From: Pelomonas candidula
GTDB taxonomy: Bacteria; Pseudomonadota; Gammaproteobacteria; Burkholderiales; Burkholderiaceae_C
Length of the DNA stretch: 64,000 nucleotides
Direction of reading: 5' to 3'
NCBI RefSeq assembly: GCF_043555985.1
Contig: NZ_JBIGIC010000001.1
Span: forward strand, 248,001-312,000
Part shown: in pieces, positions 32,577-40,794 of the stretch
Layout of the letters: each line of letters starts with the position of its first letter
Numbering within the stretch: position 1 is the stretch's first letter
Program-made: the position numbers and the translations under genes
The notes under the pieces: model-generated
Databases searched by the model: none
The model's input: the letters and a program-made list of their open reading frames with translations, nothing else
Told to the model about the DNA's origin: nothing

Positions 32577-32745
32577 GTGGTGCACCGAGGCGGGGCAATA
32601 CATTCTCGTCACTCGACGCGGTTCGGGGCTCTAAGTTCCGGAGCCGCCGGGCGGGTTGTGAGGAGACAAGACAGCAAGATTGCTTCGCCACCCCGAAGAC
32701 AATCTCACCGGCCACCAAGGCACCCCTTGGTGGCCGTTTTATTTT
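32577..32745 (+). ncRNA. candidate small RNA or attenuated leader
   Basis: A perfect rho-independent terminator on the plus strand has no gene upstream of it. Just before it, AGATTG-CTTCG pairs with CGAAG-(A)-CAATCT (32677-32705), and GGCTC/GAGCC forms another hairpin near 32630-32650. This is the layout of a small RNA, or of a leader controlling the TauE/SafE-type gene 170 nt on. The 5' end is a guess, and I recognise no known RNA family. Confidence 0.3.
32709..32745 (+). terminator. strong rho-independent terminator without an upstream gene
   Basis: CGGCCACCAAGG (32709-32720) and CCTTGGTGGCCG (32725-32736) form a perfect 12 bp stem with a 4 nt loop, followed by TTTTATTTT. In the other direction there is no T-run. 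No plus-strand CDS lies upstream, because the neighbour on that side is on minus. Confidence 0.88.
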
Positions 32746-32792
32746 GTACCCCTCGCCCGGTCTTGCGCCGCTGGACGCGGGCAAGCCCAGTC

Positions 32793-32881
32793 GGTCCCCC
32801 GAGGGGACGGCGATGCTCGCGGGGCGTGCCCCGCTCGCACATCGCCAGACAGGCCGGCTTGGGAGCGACCCGGCGCTCGGC
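32793..32881 (+). repeat. GC-rich palindromic repeat copy B
   Basis: GGTCCCCCGAGGGGACGG, then after an inserted hairpin, GGCCGGCTTGGGAGCGACCC and GGCGCTCGGCC. It matches copies A and C in order of blocks but carries about 38 nt more between the two halves, itself a near-perfect hairpin (32809-32846). It lies in the 5' region of the TauE/SafE-type gene. Confidence 0.55.
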
Positions 32882-32913
32882 CTGACAGGGCACGACGGCC
32901 GCGACGTGCGTTG

Positions 32914-33687
32914 ATGGACTCCAACATGCTTGAACTCGCAACTGTCGCCCTTGCCTCGCTACTCGCCGGCTTCATTGATGCCGTGGCCGGCGGTGGCGGG
33001 CTGGTGCTGACGCCCGCCCTGTTCAGCACCTTCCCGAACGCAGCGCCCGCCACGCTGATGGGCTCGAACAAGTCGGCGGCGATCTGGGGCACGGCGTGGG
33101 CGACGCGACAGTACGTGAAGCGCGTGTCCCTGCCCTGGCGCCGGCTGATGCCCGCCGCGGTGCTGGCCGGCCTGGGCAGCTTCACCGGCGCGTGGGTGCT
33201 GACGCTCGTCAGCCCCGACGGCCTGCGCAAGGCGCTGCCGCTGGTGTTGCTGGCGGTGTTCCTCTACACGCTGGCTAAGAAGGACCTGGGCCGCGAGCAC
33301 CGACCACGCTTCACGGGTCGCGCCGAGGCTTTCGCCGCCGGCGCCATCGCGCTGGTCGTGGGCTTCTACGACGGCTTCTTCGGCCCGGGCACGGGCAGCT
33401 TCTTCGTCTTCCTGTTCGTGCGCGTGCTGGGCTACGACTTCCTGCACGCCTCGGCCACGGCCAAGCTGATGAACCTGCTGACCAACGCGTTCGCGATCGC
33501 GCTGTTCGTCAGCAAGGGCCATGTCTGGTGGCAGGTCGCCGCGGTGATGGCCGTCACCAACGTCGCCGGCAGCCTGGCCGGTACGCGGCTGGCGCTCAAG
33601 CACGGCGCCGGCTTCGTGCGGGGTGTTTTCGTCACGGTCGTGGGCGCGCTCATCCTCAAAACAGCCTGGGACGCCTTCTTCCGCTGA
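32914..33687 (+). CDS. TSUP-family (TauE/SafE) membrane permease
   Basis: The 257 aa protein has about eight membrane helices. It contains the family's repeated motifs: LLAGFIDAVAGGGGLVLTPAL near the N-terminus and VVGFYDGFFGPGTGSFFVFLFV in the middle. TSUP proteins export sulfite or organosulfonates or carry other anions; the substrate here is not evident. The ATG at 32914 was used; the ATG at 32926 is also possible. It ends 36 nt before the HDOD gene, so the two may be cotranscribed. A CTGATC-TAC-GATCAG inverted repeat overlaps its stop codon. Confidence 0.88.
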   Translation: MDSNMLELATVALASLLAGFIDAVAGGGGLVLTPALFSTFPNAAPATLMGSNKSAAIWGTAWATRQYVKRVSLPWRRLMPAAVLAGLGSFTGAWVLTLVSPDGLRKALPLVLLAVFLYTLAKKDLGREHRPRFTGRAEAFAAGAIALVVGFYDGFFGPGTGSFFVFLFVRVLGYDFLHASATAKLMNLLTNAFAIALFVSKGHVWWQVAAVMAVTNVAGSLAGTRLALKHGAGFVRGVFVTVVGALILKTAWDAFFR

Positions 33688-33723
33688 TCTACGATCAGGC
33701 ATTCCCCAGCGTCCCCGTCCGCC

Positions 33724-34542
33724 ATGCCCGTCGACCCCCAACTCCGCAACCTGGACATCGAGATCCCGACCCAGCCCGAGGTCCTGGTCAAGCTCTCGCT
33801 GCTGATGGCGGCGGAGGACATCGACCTGCAGGCGATGTCGGCACTGGTCGAGACGGACATGGCGCTGGCCGCCGCCGTCATGAAGGCCGTCAATTCGTCG
33901 CTGTACGGCCTGCGCGGGCGCGTGCAGACGGTGCACCAGGCGCTGACGTACCTGGGCATGCGCGAGGTCGCGGCCATCACGTTCGAGATGGGTCTGCGCG
34001 CCGCCTTCCCGGCCGCGGCGGAGCTGGAATCGGTGTGGGCGCGCGCCTCGCAGCGCGGCCTGCTGATGGGCCGCATGGGCCAGATGCTGGGCGTGGACCC
34101 CTGGGCGGCGCACTCGGCCGGCCTGTTCGAGGAATGTGGCAAGGCCGTGCTGTACCGCCACGCGCCGACGCACTACCCCGCCATGCTGCGCGCTGCCACG
34201 CGCGACGCGGAACTGGTGGAACTGGAGAGGACCGCCTTCGGCGTCAGCCATGACGCGCTGGGCGCGGCGCTGTGCGAGAGCTGGGGCCTGGCGCCCGCAG
34301 CCGTGGCCAGCGTGCGCCACCATGTCGAGATCCAGGCCTCGCTGACCATGCCCGAGAGCCTGGCCCGCCGCAGCGTCGCCGCCATCTCGACGGTGGCCTG
34401 GGCGCTGCTGAACCACCCCGACCAGCTCGACGACATCGCCAGCCAGATCGCCCCGCAGGCGCAGCTGGACGAGACGCTCGTGCTGCGCGCCGCGCGCCGC
34501 GTCAACGAGCAGTTGCAGGCGGCACAAGAACACGGTCGCTGA
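33724..34542 (+). CDS. HDOD-domain protein
   Basis: The 272 aa protein is almost entirely an HDOD domain: IPTQPEVLVKLSLLMAAED, VMKAVNSSLYGLRGRVQTVHQALTYLGMREV (in parts), GLFEECGKAVLY and HHVEIQA. HDOD domains resemble HD phosphohydrolases but usually lack the metal residues and act in signalling, often near c-di-GMP proteins. The next genes on the other strand are GGDEF proteins. A bidirectional-looking terminator follows. No catalytic HD pair is visible. Confidence 0.88.
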   Translation: MPVDPQLRNLDIEIPTQPEVLVKLSLLMAAEDIDLQAMSALVETDMALAAAVMKAVNSSLYGLRGRVQTVHQALTYLGMREVAAITFEMGLRAAFPAAAELESVWARASQRGLLMGRMGQMLGVDPWAAHSAGLFEECGKAVLYRHAPTHYPAMLRAATRDAELVELERTAFGVSHDALGAALCESWGLAPAAVASVRHHVEIQASLTMPESLARRSVAAISTVAWALLNHPDQLDDIASQIAPQAQLDETLVLRAARRVNEQLQAAQEHGR

Positions 34543-34570
34543 CCCGCTGCCGAGCGTCGGCAAAGAAACG

Positions 34571-34597
34571 CGGAGGCTCAGGCCTCCGTTTGTTTTT
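34571..34597 (+). terminator. terminator between the HDOD and GGDEF genes
   Basis: CGGAGGC (34571-34577), loop TCAG, GCCTCCG (34582-34588), then TTTGTTTTT. It ends the HDOD transcript. On the minus strand the stem is followed by GTTTCTTTG, so it may also end the convergent GGDEF transcript whose stop codon it touches. Confidence 0.82.
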
Positions 34598-35583
34598 CAG
34601 GCTGCAAGGCTGAGGCGATCGCGGCCCGCGTGCTTGGCGACATAGAGCGCCTCGTCGGCCGCCTGCATCAGCGCCTGCGCGCTCAGGTACGGGTGCGCCG
34701 GGCTGGCGGCGGCCAGGCCGATGCTCAATGTCAGCCGGCCTTGGCCGTCGGGCAGTTGCAGCGCGCGCAGGTCCTCGCGCAGCAGCTCCAGCACACCCTG
34801 GGCCTCGGCCATGCCGAAGCCGGGCAGCAGCGCGACGAACTCCTCGCCACCCAGGCGCGCGACGACGTCGGTGTCGCGCTTGAGGCGCTCGTTCAGCAGC
34901 GTCGCCACGCGCTGTAACGCCGCATCGCCCGCGGCCGTGCCGTGCTGCTGGTTGAACTGCTTGAACTCGTCCAGGTCCAGCACCGCCAGCGCCAGCAGGC
35001 CGCGCTGGCGCTGCGCGCGCTTGAACTCGCGGCGCAGCGCCTCATCAAAGGCCCGCGGGTTGGCGATGCCGGTCAGCGCGTCGGTGCGCGCCAGACTGGC
35101 CAGCTCACGCTGGTTGGCCTCCAGCGCCAACTGGGCCTGCTCCAGCAGCAGGCGTTGCTGTGTCAGCTCGCGACGCAGCTCGCGGGCGTCCTGGTCCTGC
35201 TGCCACAGCGAGCCGCGCGCGCGGCGCATCGCGTGGCCGATGCGGTCCAGCTCCGCGGCCAGGCCCGGCGCGGGCGTGGCGTCCTCGGGCGTCAGCGGTA
35301 CGGGGGCCGACTCCATCGCCTCGCAGCCCGCCGCCAGCCGGCGCAGCGGCCGAAGCAGCAACGCCTCGAGGAGCAGCAACTGCGCAGCACTGAGAAGCAG
35401 CACCAGCCATGCCGTGCGCGCGATTCCGTCGGCGGGAACAGCGTAACCGCCCAGGCTCCACTCGAACACCGCGACGACGAGCACCGTCAACAGAGGCACG
35501 CCCACCGTCAGCCGCAGCCGCAGCGATCCCAGCCGGCGCGGCATCGCGTCGTCCTCGGGCAGGGCGGGGAAATCGGTACTCAT
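34597..35583 (-). CDS. membrane-bound diguanylate cyclase (GGDEF)
   Basis: The 328 aa protein has two membrane helices (LTVGVPLLTVLVVAVFEW and TAWLVLLLSAAQLLLLEALL), a HAMP-like and coiled-coil stretch to about residue 160, then a GGDEF domain. The active site is RLGGEEFVALLP, with DALTGIANPRAFDEAL at the domain start and an I-site-like sequence not clearly kept. It should make c-di-GMP. The ATG at 35583 was preferred over a GTG at 35613. It is monocistronic, 72 nt downstream of another GGDEF gene. Confidence 0.92.
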   Translation of the reverse strand: MSTDFPALPEDDAMPRRLGSLRLRLTVGVPLLTVLVVAVFEWSLGGYAVPADGIARTAWLVLLLSAAQLLLLEALLLRPLRRLAAGCEAMESAPVPLTPEDATPAPGLAAELDRIGHAMRRARGSLWQQDQDARELRRELTQQRLLLEQAQLALEANQRELASLARTDALTGIANPRAFDEALRREFKRAQRQRGLLALAVLDLDEFKQFNQQHGTAAGDAALQRVATLLNERLKRDTDVVARLGGEEFVALLPGFGMAEAQGVLELLREDLRALQLPDGQGRLTLSIGLAAASPAHPYLSAQALMQAADEALYVAKHAGRDRLSLAA

Positions 35584-35655
35584 GTCAACGGCCGCTTCGC
35601 GACAAATTGTCACGGGCTCGCCGGCCGCCGGGAGGTGTGGCGCGCTCGGGGTTTG

Positions 35656-36750
35656 TCAGGAGGCGGCGGTATTCACCTCGGCGTCTCCGGACACCGTGCG
35701 GTTGCGGCCGGCCCGCTTGGCCTCGTAGAGCGCGCGGTCGGCCGCGTTCAGCAGCTCGGCAAAACTGGCTGCACCGGCCGGCAGCATCGCCAGGCCGGCG
35801 GACAGCGTGGCGCTGAGGGTGCCGCCCTCGGGCGTCACGAAGGGCGCGTCCTGCACCATCAGCCGGATGCGCTCGGCCACCTCGCGCGCGCCGGCATGGT
35901 CGGTGCGCGGCAGCAGCACGACAAACTCCTCGCCGCCGTAACGCGCCGCGAGGTCGCCGGTGCGCAGCGAACGCTGGATGAGCCCGCCGACCTGGCGCAG
36001 CACCTCGTCGCCCGCCGGGTGGCCATGGCGGTCATTGATGGCCTTGAAGTGGTCGATGTCCAGGAACAGGCAGGCCAGCGGGTAGCGGTGGCGCACCGCC
36101 TGGCTGAACTCGATGAGGCTGCGGTGGTCGAAGTAGCGGCGGTTGTGCACGCCGGTCAGGCCATCGGTCATGCCGGCGCGGCGCAGGCGCTCGCGGTTGA
36201 GCATGCTCTCGATGGCGATGGCGGCGATGGCCGAAAGCCGGTCCAGGAACTTGGTGCCCGAGCCGGCGTCGTAGCGCTCGGCGTCGCGCGAGCCGAAGTG
36301 CAGGCTGCCGATCAGCAGGCCCTGGCGGATCAGCGGCAGTAGCGCCGCGGACCGCACCGGCGTGCCGTCGCCGAAGGCCTTGGCGAGCACGGCCTCGTGG
36401 TTGCCCGGGCCCACGAGGCGAGTCGTGCGCACGGCGCCGAACACGTCCTTCAGCGGGCCGTGGCCTTCCAGCAGCAGCGGCGCCTTGGTCATCGGCAGGC
36501 TGGGCAGCGCGCGGCGCAGCTCGCCGTCAGGGTCCAGCAGCCACAGCTCGGCGGCGTCGAGGTTGAAGTCGGCGCGGCACTCGACGAGCAGCAGGTTGAC
36601 CAGCTCCTCCATCGACCCCACGGCGACGAGGCGGCGCTCCAGCGCGTCGAAGCGGTCCAGCTTGCGCTCGTTGGCCTTGGCGGCGTCGAGCAGCGACTGC
36701 AGCTGGCGGCGCAGCTCCTGGACTTGGATTTGGGGGTCGACGGCGGTCAT
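35656..36750 (-). CDS. GAF/DUF484-GGDEF diguanylate cyclase
   Basis: The 364 aa soluble protein has a coiled coil, then a GAF-like/DUF484 domain (residues about 35-190, RLVAVGSMEELVNLLLVECR to IAAIAIESMLNRERL) and a GGDEF domain with TDGLTGVHNRRYFD and the active site RYGGEEFVVLLPR. The GAF part should sense a small ligand and control cyclase activity. The ATG at 36750 overlaps the pseudouridine synthase stop as ATGA, making it the last gene of a four-gene unit that starts with the MurA-like gene. Confidence 0.93.
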   Translation of the reverse strand: MTAVDPQIQVQELRRQLQSLLDAAKANERKLDRFDALERRLVAVGSMEELVNLLLVECRADFNLDAAELWLLDPDGELRRALPSLPMTKAPLLLEGHGPLKDVFGAVRTTRLVGPGNHEAVLAKAFGDGTPVRSAALLPLIRQGLLIGSLHFGSRDAERYDAGSGTKFLDRLSAIAAIAIESMLNRERLRRAGMTDGLTGVHNRRYFDHRSLIEFSQAVRHRYPLACLFLDIDHFKAINDRHGHPAGDEVLRQVGGLIQRSLRTGDLAARYGGEEFVVLLPRTDHAGAREVAERIRLMVQDAPFVTPEGGTLSATLSAGLAMLPAGAASFAELLNAADRALYEAKRAGRNRTVSGDAEVNTAAS

Positions 36751-37661
36751 GGCCGCGCGATTGTCGCGGCGTCTCGTGAAAAGTACCGCCGCTGGCCGGT
36801 CACGGGGTCGGTGAACCCGATTTCGCGTGCCACGAGTTGCAGCGGCGCGTCGAAGCGCGGCGGATTCTCGTGCGGCTGCAGCACCGGGTAGACGCGGTCG
36901 CCGACGAGGGGCAGGCCCAGCGCGTTCATCTGCGCGCGCAGCTGGTGGCGGGCGCCGGTGTGCGGCCGCAGCTCGTAGCGGGCCAGGCCTTGTTGCTGAC
37001 CCTGCAGATGCTCGACGAGGTTGATCCACGTCTCGGCGTTGGGCTCGCCGGCGACGACCTGCATCTGCAGGAACTGCTCGGTGTCGGGCTCCTCCAGCCG
37101 GTGCCGCACCGTGCGCGGCCAGGGGCCTTCACCGGCCGGCGCGATGGCGTCGTAGACCTTCTCGACGGCGCGGTCGCGGAACAGCTGGTGGTAGGCGTCG
37201 CGGTCCTGAGACCGCACGCAGAAGACGACCAGGCCGGCCGTCTCGCGGTCCAGCCGGTGCACGGGAATCAGGTCGGCCAGGCCGGTGCGGTGCCGCAGCC
37301 GCGCCATCAGCGTCTGGCGCGCGTAGAGGCCGCTGGGCGTGACGGGCAGGAAGTGCGGCTTGTCGGCGACGAGCAGATGCTCGTCCTGGAAGACGATGCG
37401 TTCCTCGAACGGCACCTCGGGCTCGTCGGCCAGGTAGCGCCAGTAGAAGACGCGGCGGTTGGGCGTGTAGCCCGCTGCGACGGGCTGGCCGGCCTCGTCG
37501 ACGACGTCGCCGCGGGCGAGGCGCTCGGGCCAGTCGGCCACGCGAGGCAGGCGTTCGGCGAGGAAATCAACCAGACTGGCCCAGGGGCCGGGCGGGCAGA
37601 ACACGGCACTGGCGCCCACGCCGTCACGCAACGGCAGGGGCGGCTTCGCGGGCCGGGCCAC
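36747..37661 (-). CDS. RluA-family pseudouridine synthase
   Basis: The 304 aa protein has an N-terminal S4-like part (LPRVADWPERLARGDVVDE) and the RluA catalytic core. VHRLDRETAGLVVF holds the active-site Asp; LVADKPHFLPVTPSG and RPHTGARHQLRAQMNALGLP are the other RluA motifs. It isomerises uridine in rRNA or tRNA; the exact site cannot be told. The start must be GTG at 37661, overlapping the previous stop (TAGTG); no ATG is in frame nearby. Confidence 0.92.
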   Translation of the reverse strand: MARPAKPPLPLRDGVGASAVFCPPGPWASLVDFLAERLPRVADWPERLARGDVVDEAGQPVAAGYTPNRRVFYWRYLADEPEVPFEERIVFQDEHLLVADKPHFLPVTPSGLYARQTLMARLRHRTGLADLIPVHRLDRETAGLVVFCVRSQDRDAYHQLFRDRAVEKVYDAIAPAGEGPWPRTVRHRLEEPDTEQFLQMQVVAGEPNAETWINLVEHLQGQQQGLARYELRPHTGARHQLRAQMNALGLPLVGDRVYPVLQPHENPPRFDAPLQLVAREIGFTDPVTGQRRYFSRDAATIARP

Positions 37662-38551
37662 TATTCGATGCGCGGCCCGCCGCGGGCACGCTCGTCCATG
37701 TAGGTGTTCAGCCGCTTGATGTCGTCCGGGCTGGCTCGTTCGCCGCGCCACTCGCGCACCCAGGCGGCGCGGTCGGGCTCCTGCGCCAGCGCGCGCACGG
37801 CGGCGTCGATGGCCTCGATGTAGCGGCGGCCGTCGGGCGTGCGGCTGCAGGACACAGTGGCCAGCAGCGTGCTGCGGCCCTCGCTCACCGGCAGCGCCAC
37901 GAGGGCACCTGGGGCGCCGATGCGCTTGAGGTAGTCGTCGACGATGGACGGGTACTCCAGCGTGTAGTCCATGCGCCCCGCGCGCAGCATGTCCAGCAGC
38001 TGGGTGCTGGACTGGGCGCCGACGGCCAGGCGCGGCACGACCTCGGCCGCGAGCGCCTTGTCCAGCTGCGGCCCGAAGGCGCGGTCGCGGGCCAGCAGCA
38101 GGCTCAGGTCGCGGCGCTTGAGCAGGTCGGCCAGCGCGACGCGCCCGTCCGCCGGCCGGCCCTGCGTAAGCCGTGGCAGCGCATCGCGGCGCACGACGAC
38201 GTGGATCTCGCGCGAGATCAGCGGCGGGTAGAGGTGCGAGAAGTACAGCCACTCGGCGCGCGCCGGCGTGCGCACGTGCAGCGCGGAGCACAGCGTCTGG
38301 CCGCTGCGCGACAGCGCCTCGTAGCGCGCCGTGCTGGCCTCGACGAACTCATGCTGGAACTGCGGCATGCGCGGCAGCAGCACGCGCAGGTAGCCATCCA
38401 CCTCGCCATGCCCCAGCTCGGCCAGCGAGCGCGGCGCGTGGCCCTCGTGGAAGCTGAAATGAGGCGGCATCTCCTGAGCCACCCAGCGGATGGTGTCGGC
38501 GTGTGCTGACGCCGCCGCCAGCAGGGCCGCGCAGGCCCAGGCCCGGCGCAA
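37661..38551 (-). CDS. periplasmic solute-binding-like protein (TIGR02285-like)
   Basis: The 296 aa protein starts at TTG 38551 (GGGG at 7 nt), giving a signal peptide (LRRAWACAALLAAASAHA|DT); a TTG at 38557 is closer to the Shine-Dalgarno than is normal. The mature part looks like a family-3 substrate-binding fold: IRWVAQEMPPHFSFHEG, DGYLRVLLPRMPQFQ, EWLYFSHLYPPLISREIHVVV and MDYTLEYPSIVDDYLK. It may bind an amino acid or act as a sensor; no transporter genes are near. It lies 2 nt downstream of the MurA-like stop and is coupled to the pseudouridine synthase. Confidence 0.78.
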   Translation of the reverse strand: MRRAWACAALLAAASAHADTIRWVAQEMPPHFSFHEGHAPRSLAELGHGEVDGYLRVLLPRMPQFQHEFVEASTARYEALSRSGQTLCSALHVRTPARAEWLYFSHLYPPLISREIHVVVRRDALPRLTQGRPADGRVALADLLKRRDLSLLLARDRAFGPQLDKALAAEVVPRLAVGAQSSTQLLDMLRAGRMDYTLEYPSIVDDYLKRIGAPGALVALPVSEGRSTLLATVSCSRTPDGRRYIEAIDAAVRALAQEPDRAAWVREWRGERASPDDIKRLNTYMDERARGGPRIE

Positions 38552-38553
38552 GC

Positions 38554-39855
38554 TCAATCCCCTTCGACCCACTCGATGCGTGCCCCGAGCTCGCAGATGT
38601 GCTCGACGAAGTTCGGGTGCGCGCGACGGATGGGCGTGGCGTTGCGGATCACGCTCTTGCCGGAGACGCTGGCCGCCACCATCAGCAGCGCGATGGCGAC
38701 GCGGATGATGTAGGGGCTCTCGACCTCGGCCGGGCTCAGCGGCTTGCCGCCGAACGTGATCATGCGGTGCGGGTCGGACAGGAAGGCATGGCCGCCGAAC
38801 TTGGCGAGTTCGCTGGTCCAGCCCATCGCGCCGTCGTAGACCTTGTTCCAGAACATCACGCTGCCCTCGGCCTTGACGCCCAGGGCCACGAAGATGGGCA
38901 GCAGGTCCACCGGCACATAGGGCCACGGCGCGGCTTCCACCTTCTGCAGGATGTTGCGCGTGAAGGGCTCCTTGACCTTCAGCGGGCCGTCCACCACGCA
39001 GCGGCTCCAGCCGTCCTCATGGACGATCTGCACGCCGAACTTCGCGAACGTGCGGTCCAGCAGCGGGAACATCTCCGGCGCACCGTTCTTGACCTGCACG
39101 TTGCCGCCGGTGATGGCGCCCAACGCCAGGAAGGTGACGATCTCGTGGAAGTCTTCGGTGAAGGTGTAGTCGGCGCCGCCGAGCTCCTGCACGCCGGTGA
39201 TCTTCAGCTTGGACGTGCCATGGCCTTCGATCTGGGCACCCAGCAGCGACATGAAGTTGCAGAACTCCTGCACGTGCGGCTCGCTGGCTGCGTTGGTCAG
39301 CGTCGAGACGCCGTCGGCCAGCGCGGCGCACAGCACGAAGTTCTCGGTCGTCGTGACGGAGGCGTAGTCGGTCCAGTGATCGTTGGCGCTCAGCGGGCGC
39401 TGCACGCGCAGCACCAGACCGTCGGGCAGGCGCTCGACGTTGGCGCCGAAGCGCTCGAACACCTCCACGTGCGGGTCGATCTCGCGCGCGCCCAGCGTGC
39501 AGCCCTTGACGTCGTCCTCGATGCGCGCGGCGCCGAAGCGCGCCATCAGTCCGGGCACCAGCATGATGGACGAGCGCATTTCCTCGGGCAGGCGGTCCGT
39601 CGCCGGGTCGAAGTGGGTGTCGCGGTGGTGGACGTCGAGGATGCCCGTCTTGAAGTCCAGCTCGACCTGCGAGCCCAGCTTGCGGAAGACCTCGACGATC
39701 TTCTTCACGTCGGTGATCTCGGGCACGCCGCGCAGGCGCACGGGCTGCTTGGTCAGCAGCGTGGCGCACAGGATGGGCAGGACGGCGTTCTTGTTGGCCG
39801 AAGGGATGATGCGGCCCGAGAGGGGCGTGCCGCCGTGGACGATCAGGTGGGACAT
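38554..39855 (-). CDS. murA: MurA-like enolpyruvyl transferase (divergent paralogue)
   Basis: The 433 aa protein is a full-length EPSP-synthase-fold enzyme of the MurA type, which adds enolpyruvate to UDP-GlcNAc. It keeps Lys-Asn in SANKNAVLPIL, the Arg in MRSSIM, and the catalytic Cys and following Arg in VKGCTLGARE. By eye against E. coli MurA, the DLRA segment (Asp369) is replaced by YIIRVA, and Arg331 by Lys (NKVYDG). So it may be a paralogue with changed activity rather than the housekeeping enzyme. It heads an unusual unit: MurA-like, solute-binding-like, RluA-type, GGDEF. ATG 39855 was chosen over a longer upstream frame. Confidence 0.85.
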   Translation of the reverse strand: MSHLIVHGGTPLSGRIIPSANKNAVLPILCATLLTKQPVRLRGVPEITDVKKIVEVFRKLGSQVELDFKTGILDVHHRDTHFDPATDRLPEEMRSSIMLVPGLMARFGAARIEDDVKGCTLGAREIDPHVEVFERFGANVERLPDGLVLRVQRPLSANDHWTDYASVTTTENFVLCAALADGVSTLTNAASEPHVQEFCNFMSLLGAQIEGHGTSKLKITGVQELGGADYTFTEDFHEIVTFLALGAITGGNVQVKNGAPEMFPLLDRTFAKFGVQIVHEDGWSRCVVDGPLKVKEPFTRNILQKVEAAPWPYVPVDLLPIFVALGVKAEGSVMFWNKVYDGAMGWTSELAKFGGHAFLSDPHRMITFGGKPLSPAEVESPYIIRVAIALLMVAASVSGKSVIRNATPIRRAHPNFVEHICELGARIEWVEGD

Positions 39856-39931
39856 CGAATGAGGGATTTCGGTGCGCGCAAGCGGCGCGCGGTGGCATTG
39901 TCTGCGTTTGCAGCGCGGCACATCGGCCGCG

Positions 39932-39953
39932 GCCCGGAAGCTTTGTTCCGGGC
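39932..39953 (-). terminator. hairpin after trhO
   Basis: GCCCGGAA (39932-39939) and TTCCGGGC (39946-39953) form a perfect 8 bp stem with a 6 nt loop just beyond the trhO stop. There is no T-run on either strand, so it may end transcription poorly or protect the 3' end. Confidence 0.45.
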
Positions 39954-39961
39954 TGTGGGAA

Positions 39962-40753
39962 TCAATCCTCCGCCGGGTCCAGCCGCTTCGCCCGCGCCAG
40001 CCGCCAGGCGTCGGCCGGATCGGTGAATACGGCCTCGGCCGTCGTGCCCGTCTCGCGGCCCGCCGCGTCGATGGCGATGCGCTTGTCGAAGACGTAGCAC
40101 TCGCCTTCCCAATCGGCTGCGGCGTCGGGGAAGGCCTCGAGGAAGTTCAGGATGCCGCCGTCCAGCTGGGCGACCTTGAGGCCGCGCTGCTGCATCCACG
40201 CCGCCGTCTTCTCGCAGCGGATGCCGCCGGTGCAGTACATCGCGACCGTCTTGCCCCGCCACTCGTCGCGGTGGGCCTCGACGTAGGCCGGGAAGTCGCG
40301 GAAGTGCGCCACGCCCGGGTCGATGGCGCCGCGGAAGCGCCCAAGCTTGAACTCGAAGCTGTTGCGGTTGTCGAGGACGACGGTGTCAGGGTCGGCCAGC
40401 AGCTCACGCCAGCGCTGCGGGCTGACGTGGGTGTCGGTCGCGTCCTGGCCGCTGACACCCGGGATGCCGAACGCGACGATCTCGCGCTTGACCGAGACCT
40501 TGAGGCGGCTGAACGGCAGGCGCTCGCAGGCGTTGTGCTTGACGTGCAGGCCGGCGAAGCCGGGCTCGGCCTGCAGCCGCGTCTCAAAGGCGTGGACCGC
40601 GTCGGCCTCGCCGGCGATGGCGGCGCTCAGGCCCTCCCCGGCGACGAGCACGACGCCACCCAGGCCGGTGGCCGTCTCACGCAGCCAGGCGGCGAACGCC
40701 GCGGGGTCGGCGACGGGCGTGAAGCGGTAGAAGGAGCTGTGAACGAAGGCCAT
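39962..40753 (-). CDS. trhO: tRNA uridine(34) hydroxylase (rhodanese-type)
   Basis: The 263 aa protein is of the YceA/UPF0176 family. It has an N-terminal acylphosphatase-like part (FYRFTPVADPAAFAAWL...GGVVLVAGEGLSAAI in pieces), then a rhodanese domain with VVLDNRNSFEFKLGRFRGAI and the active-site loop MYCTGGIRCEK holding the catalytic Cys near residue 182. TrhO hydroxylates U34 of certain tRNAs on the way to 5-(carboxy)methoxyuridine. It is a second tRNA-wobble enzyme in this window after mnmA. It seems monocistronic. Confidence 0.94.
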   Translation of the reverse strand: MAFVHSSFYRFTPVADPAAFAAWLRETATGLGGVVLVAGEGLSAAIAGEADAVHAFETRLQAEPGFAGLHVKHNACERLPFSRLKVSVKREIVAFGIPGVSGQDATDTHVSPQRWRELLADPDTVVLDNRNSFEFKLGRFRGAIDPGVAHFRDFPAYVEAHRDEWRGKTVAMYCTGGIRCEKTAAWMQQRGLKVAQLDGGILNFLEAFPDAAADWEGECYVFDKRIAIDAAGRETGTTAEAVFTDPADAWRLARAKRLDPAED

Positions 40754-40794
40754 GGGAGGAGCGGCGGATTATCCGCCGCTACCCGCGCCTCGCC

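Larger units (their letters stand above)
32482..32913. other. 432 bp intergenic region with terminator, RNA-like hairpins and a repeat
   Basis: No convincing gene. The part next to 32482 must hold the promoter of the TIGR03790-type gene. Then come a plus-strand hairpin and strong terminator (32677-32745), and a GC-rich repeat with a long hairpin: GGCGATG at 32809-32815 pairs with CATCGCC at 32840-32846, with an inner GCGGGG/CCCCGC stem. The TauE/SafE-type gene starts at 32914. ORFs in this interval are short and lack ribosome sites. Confidence 0.7.
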
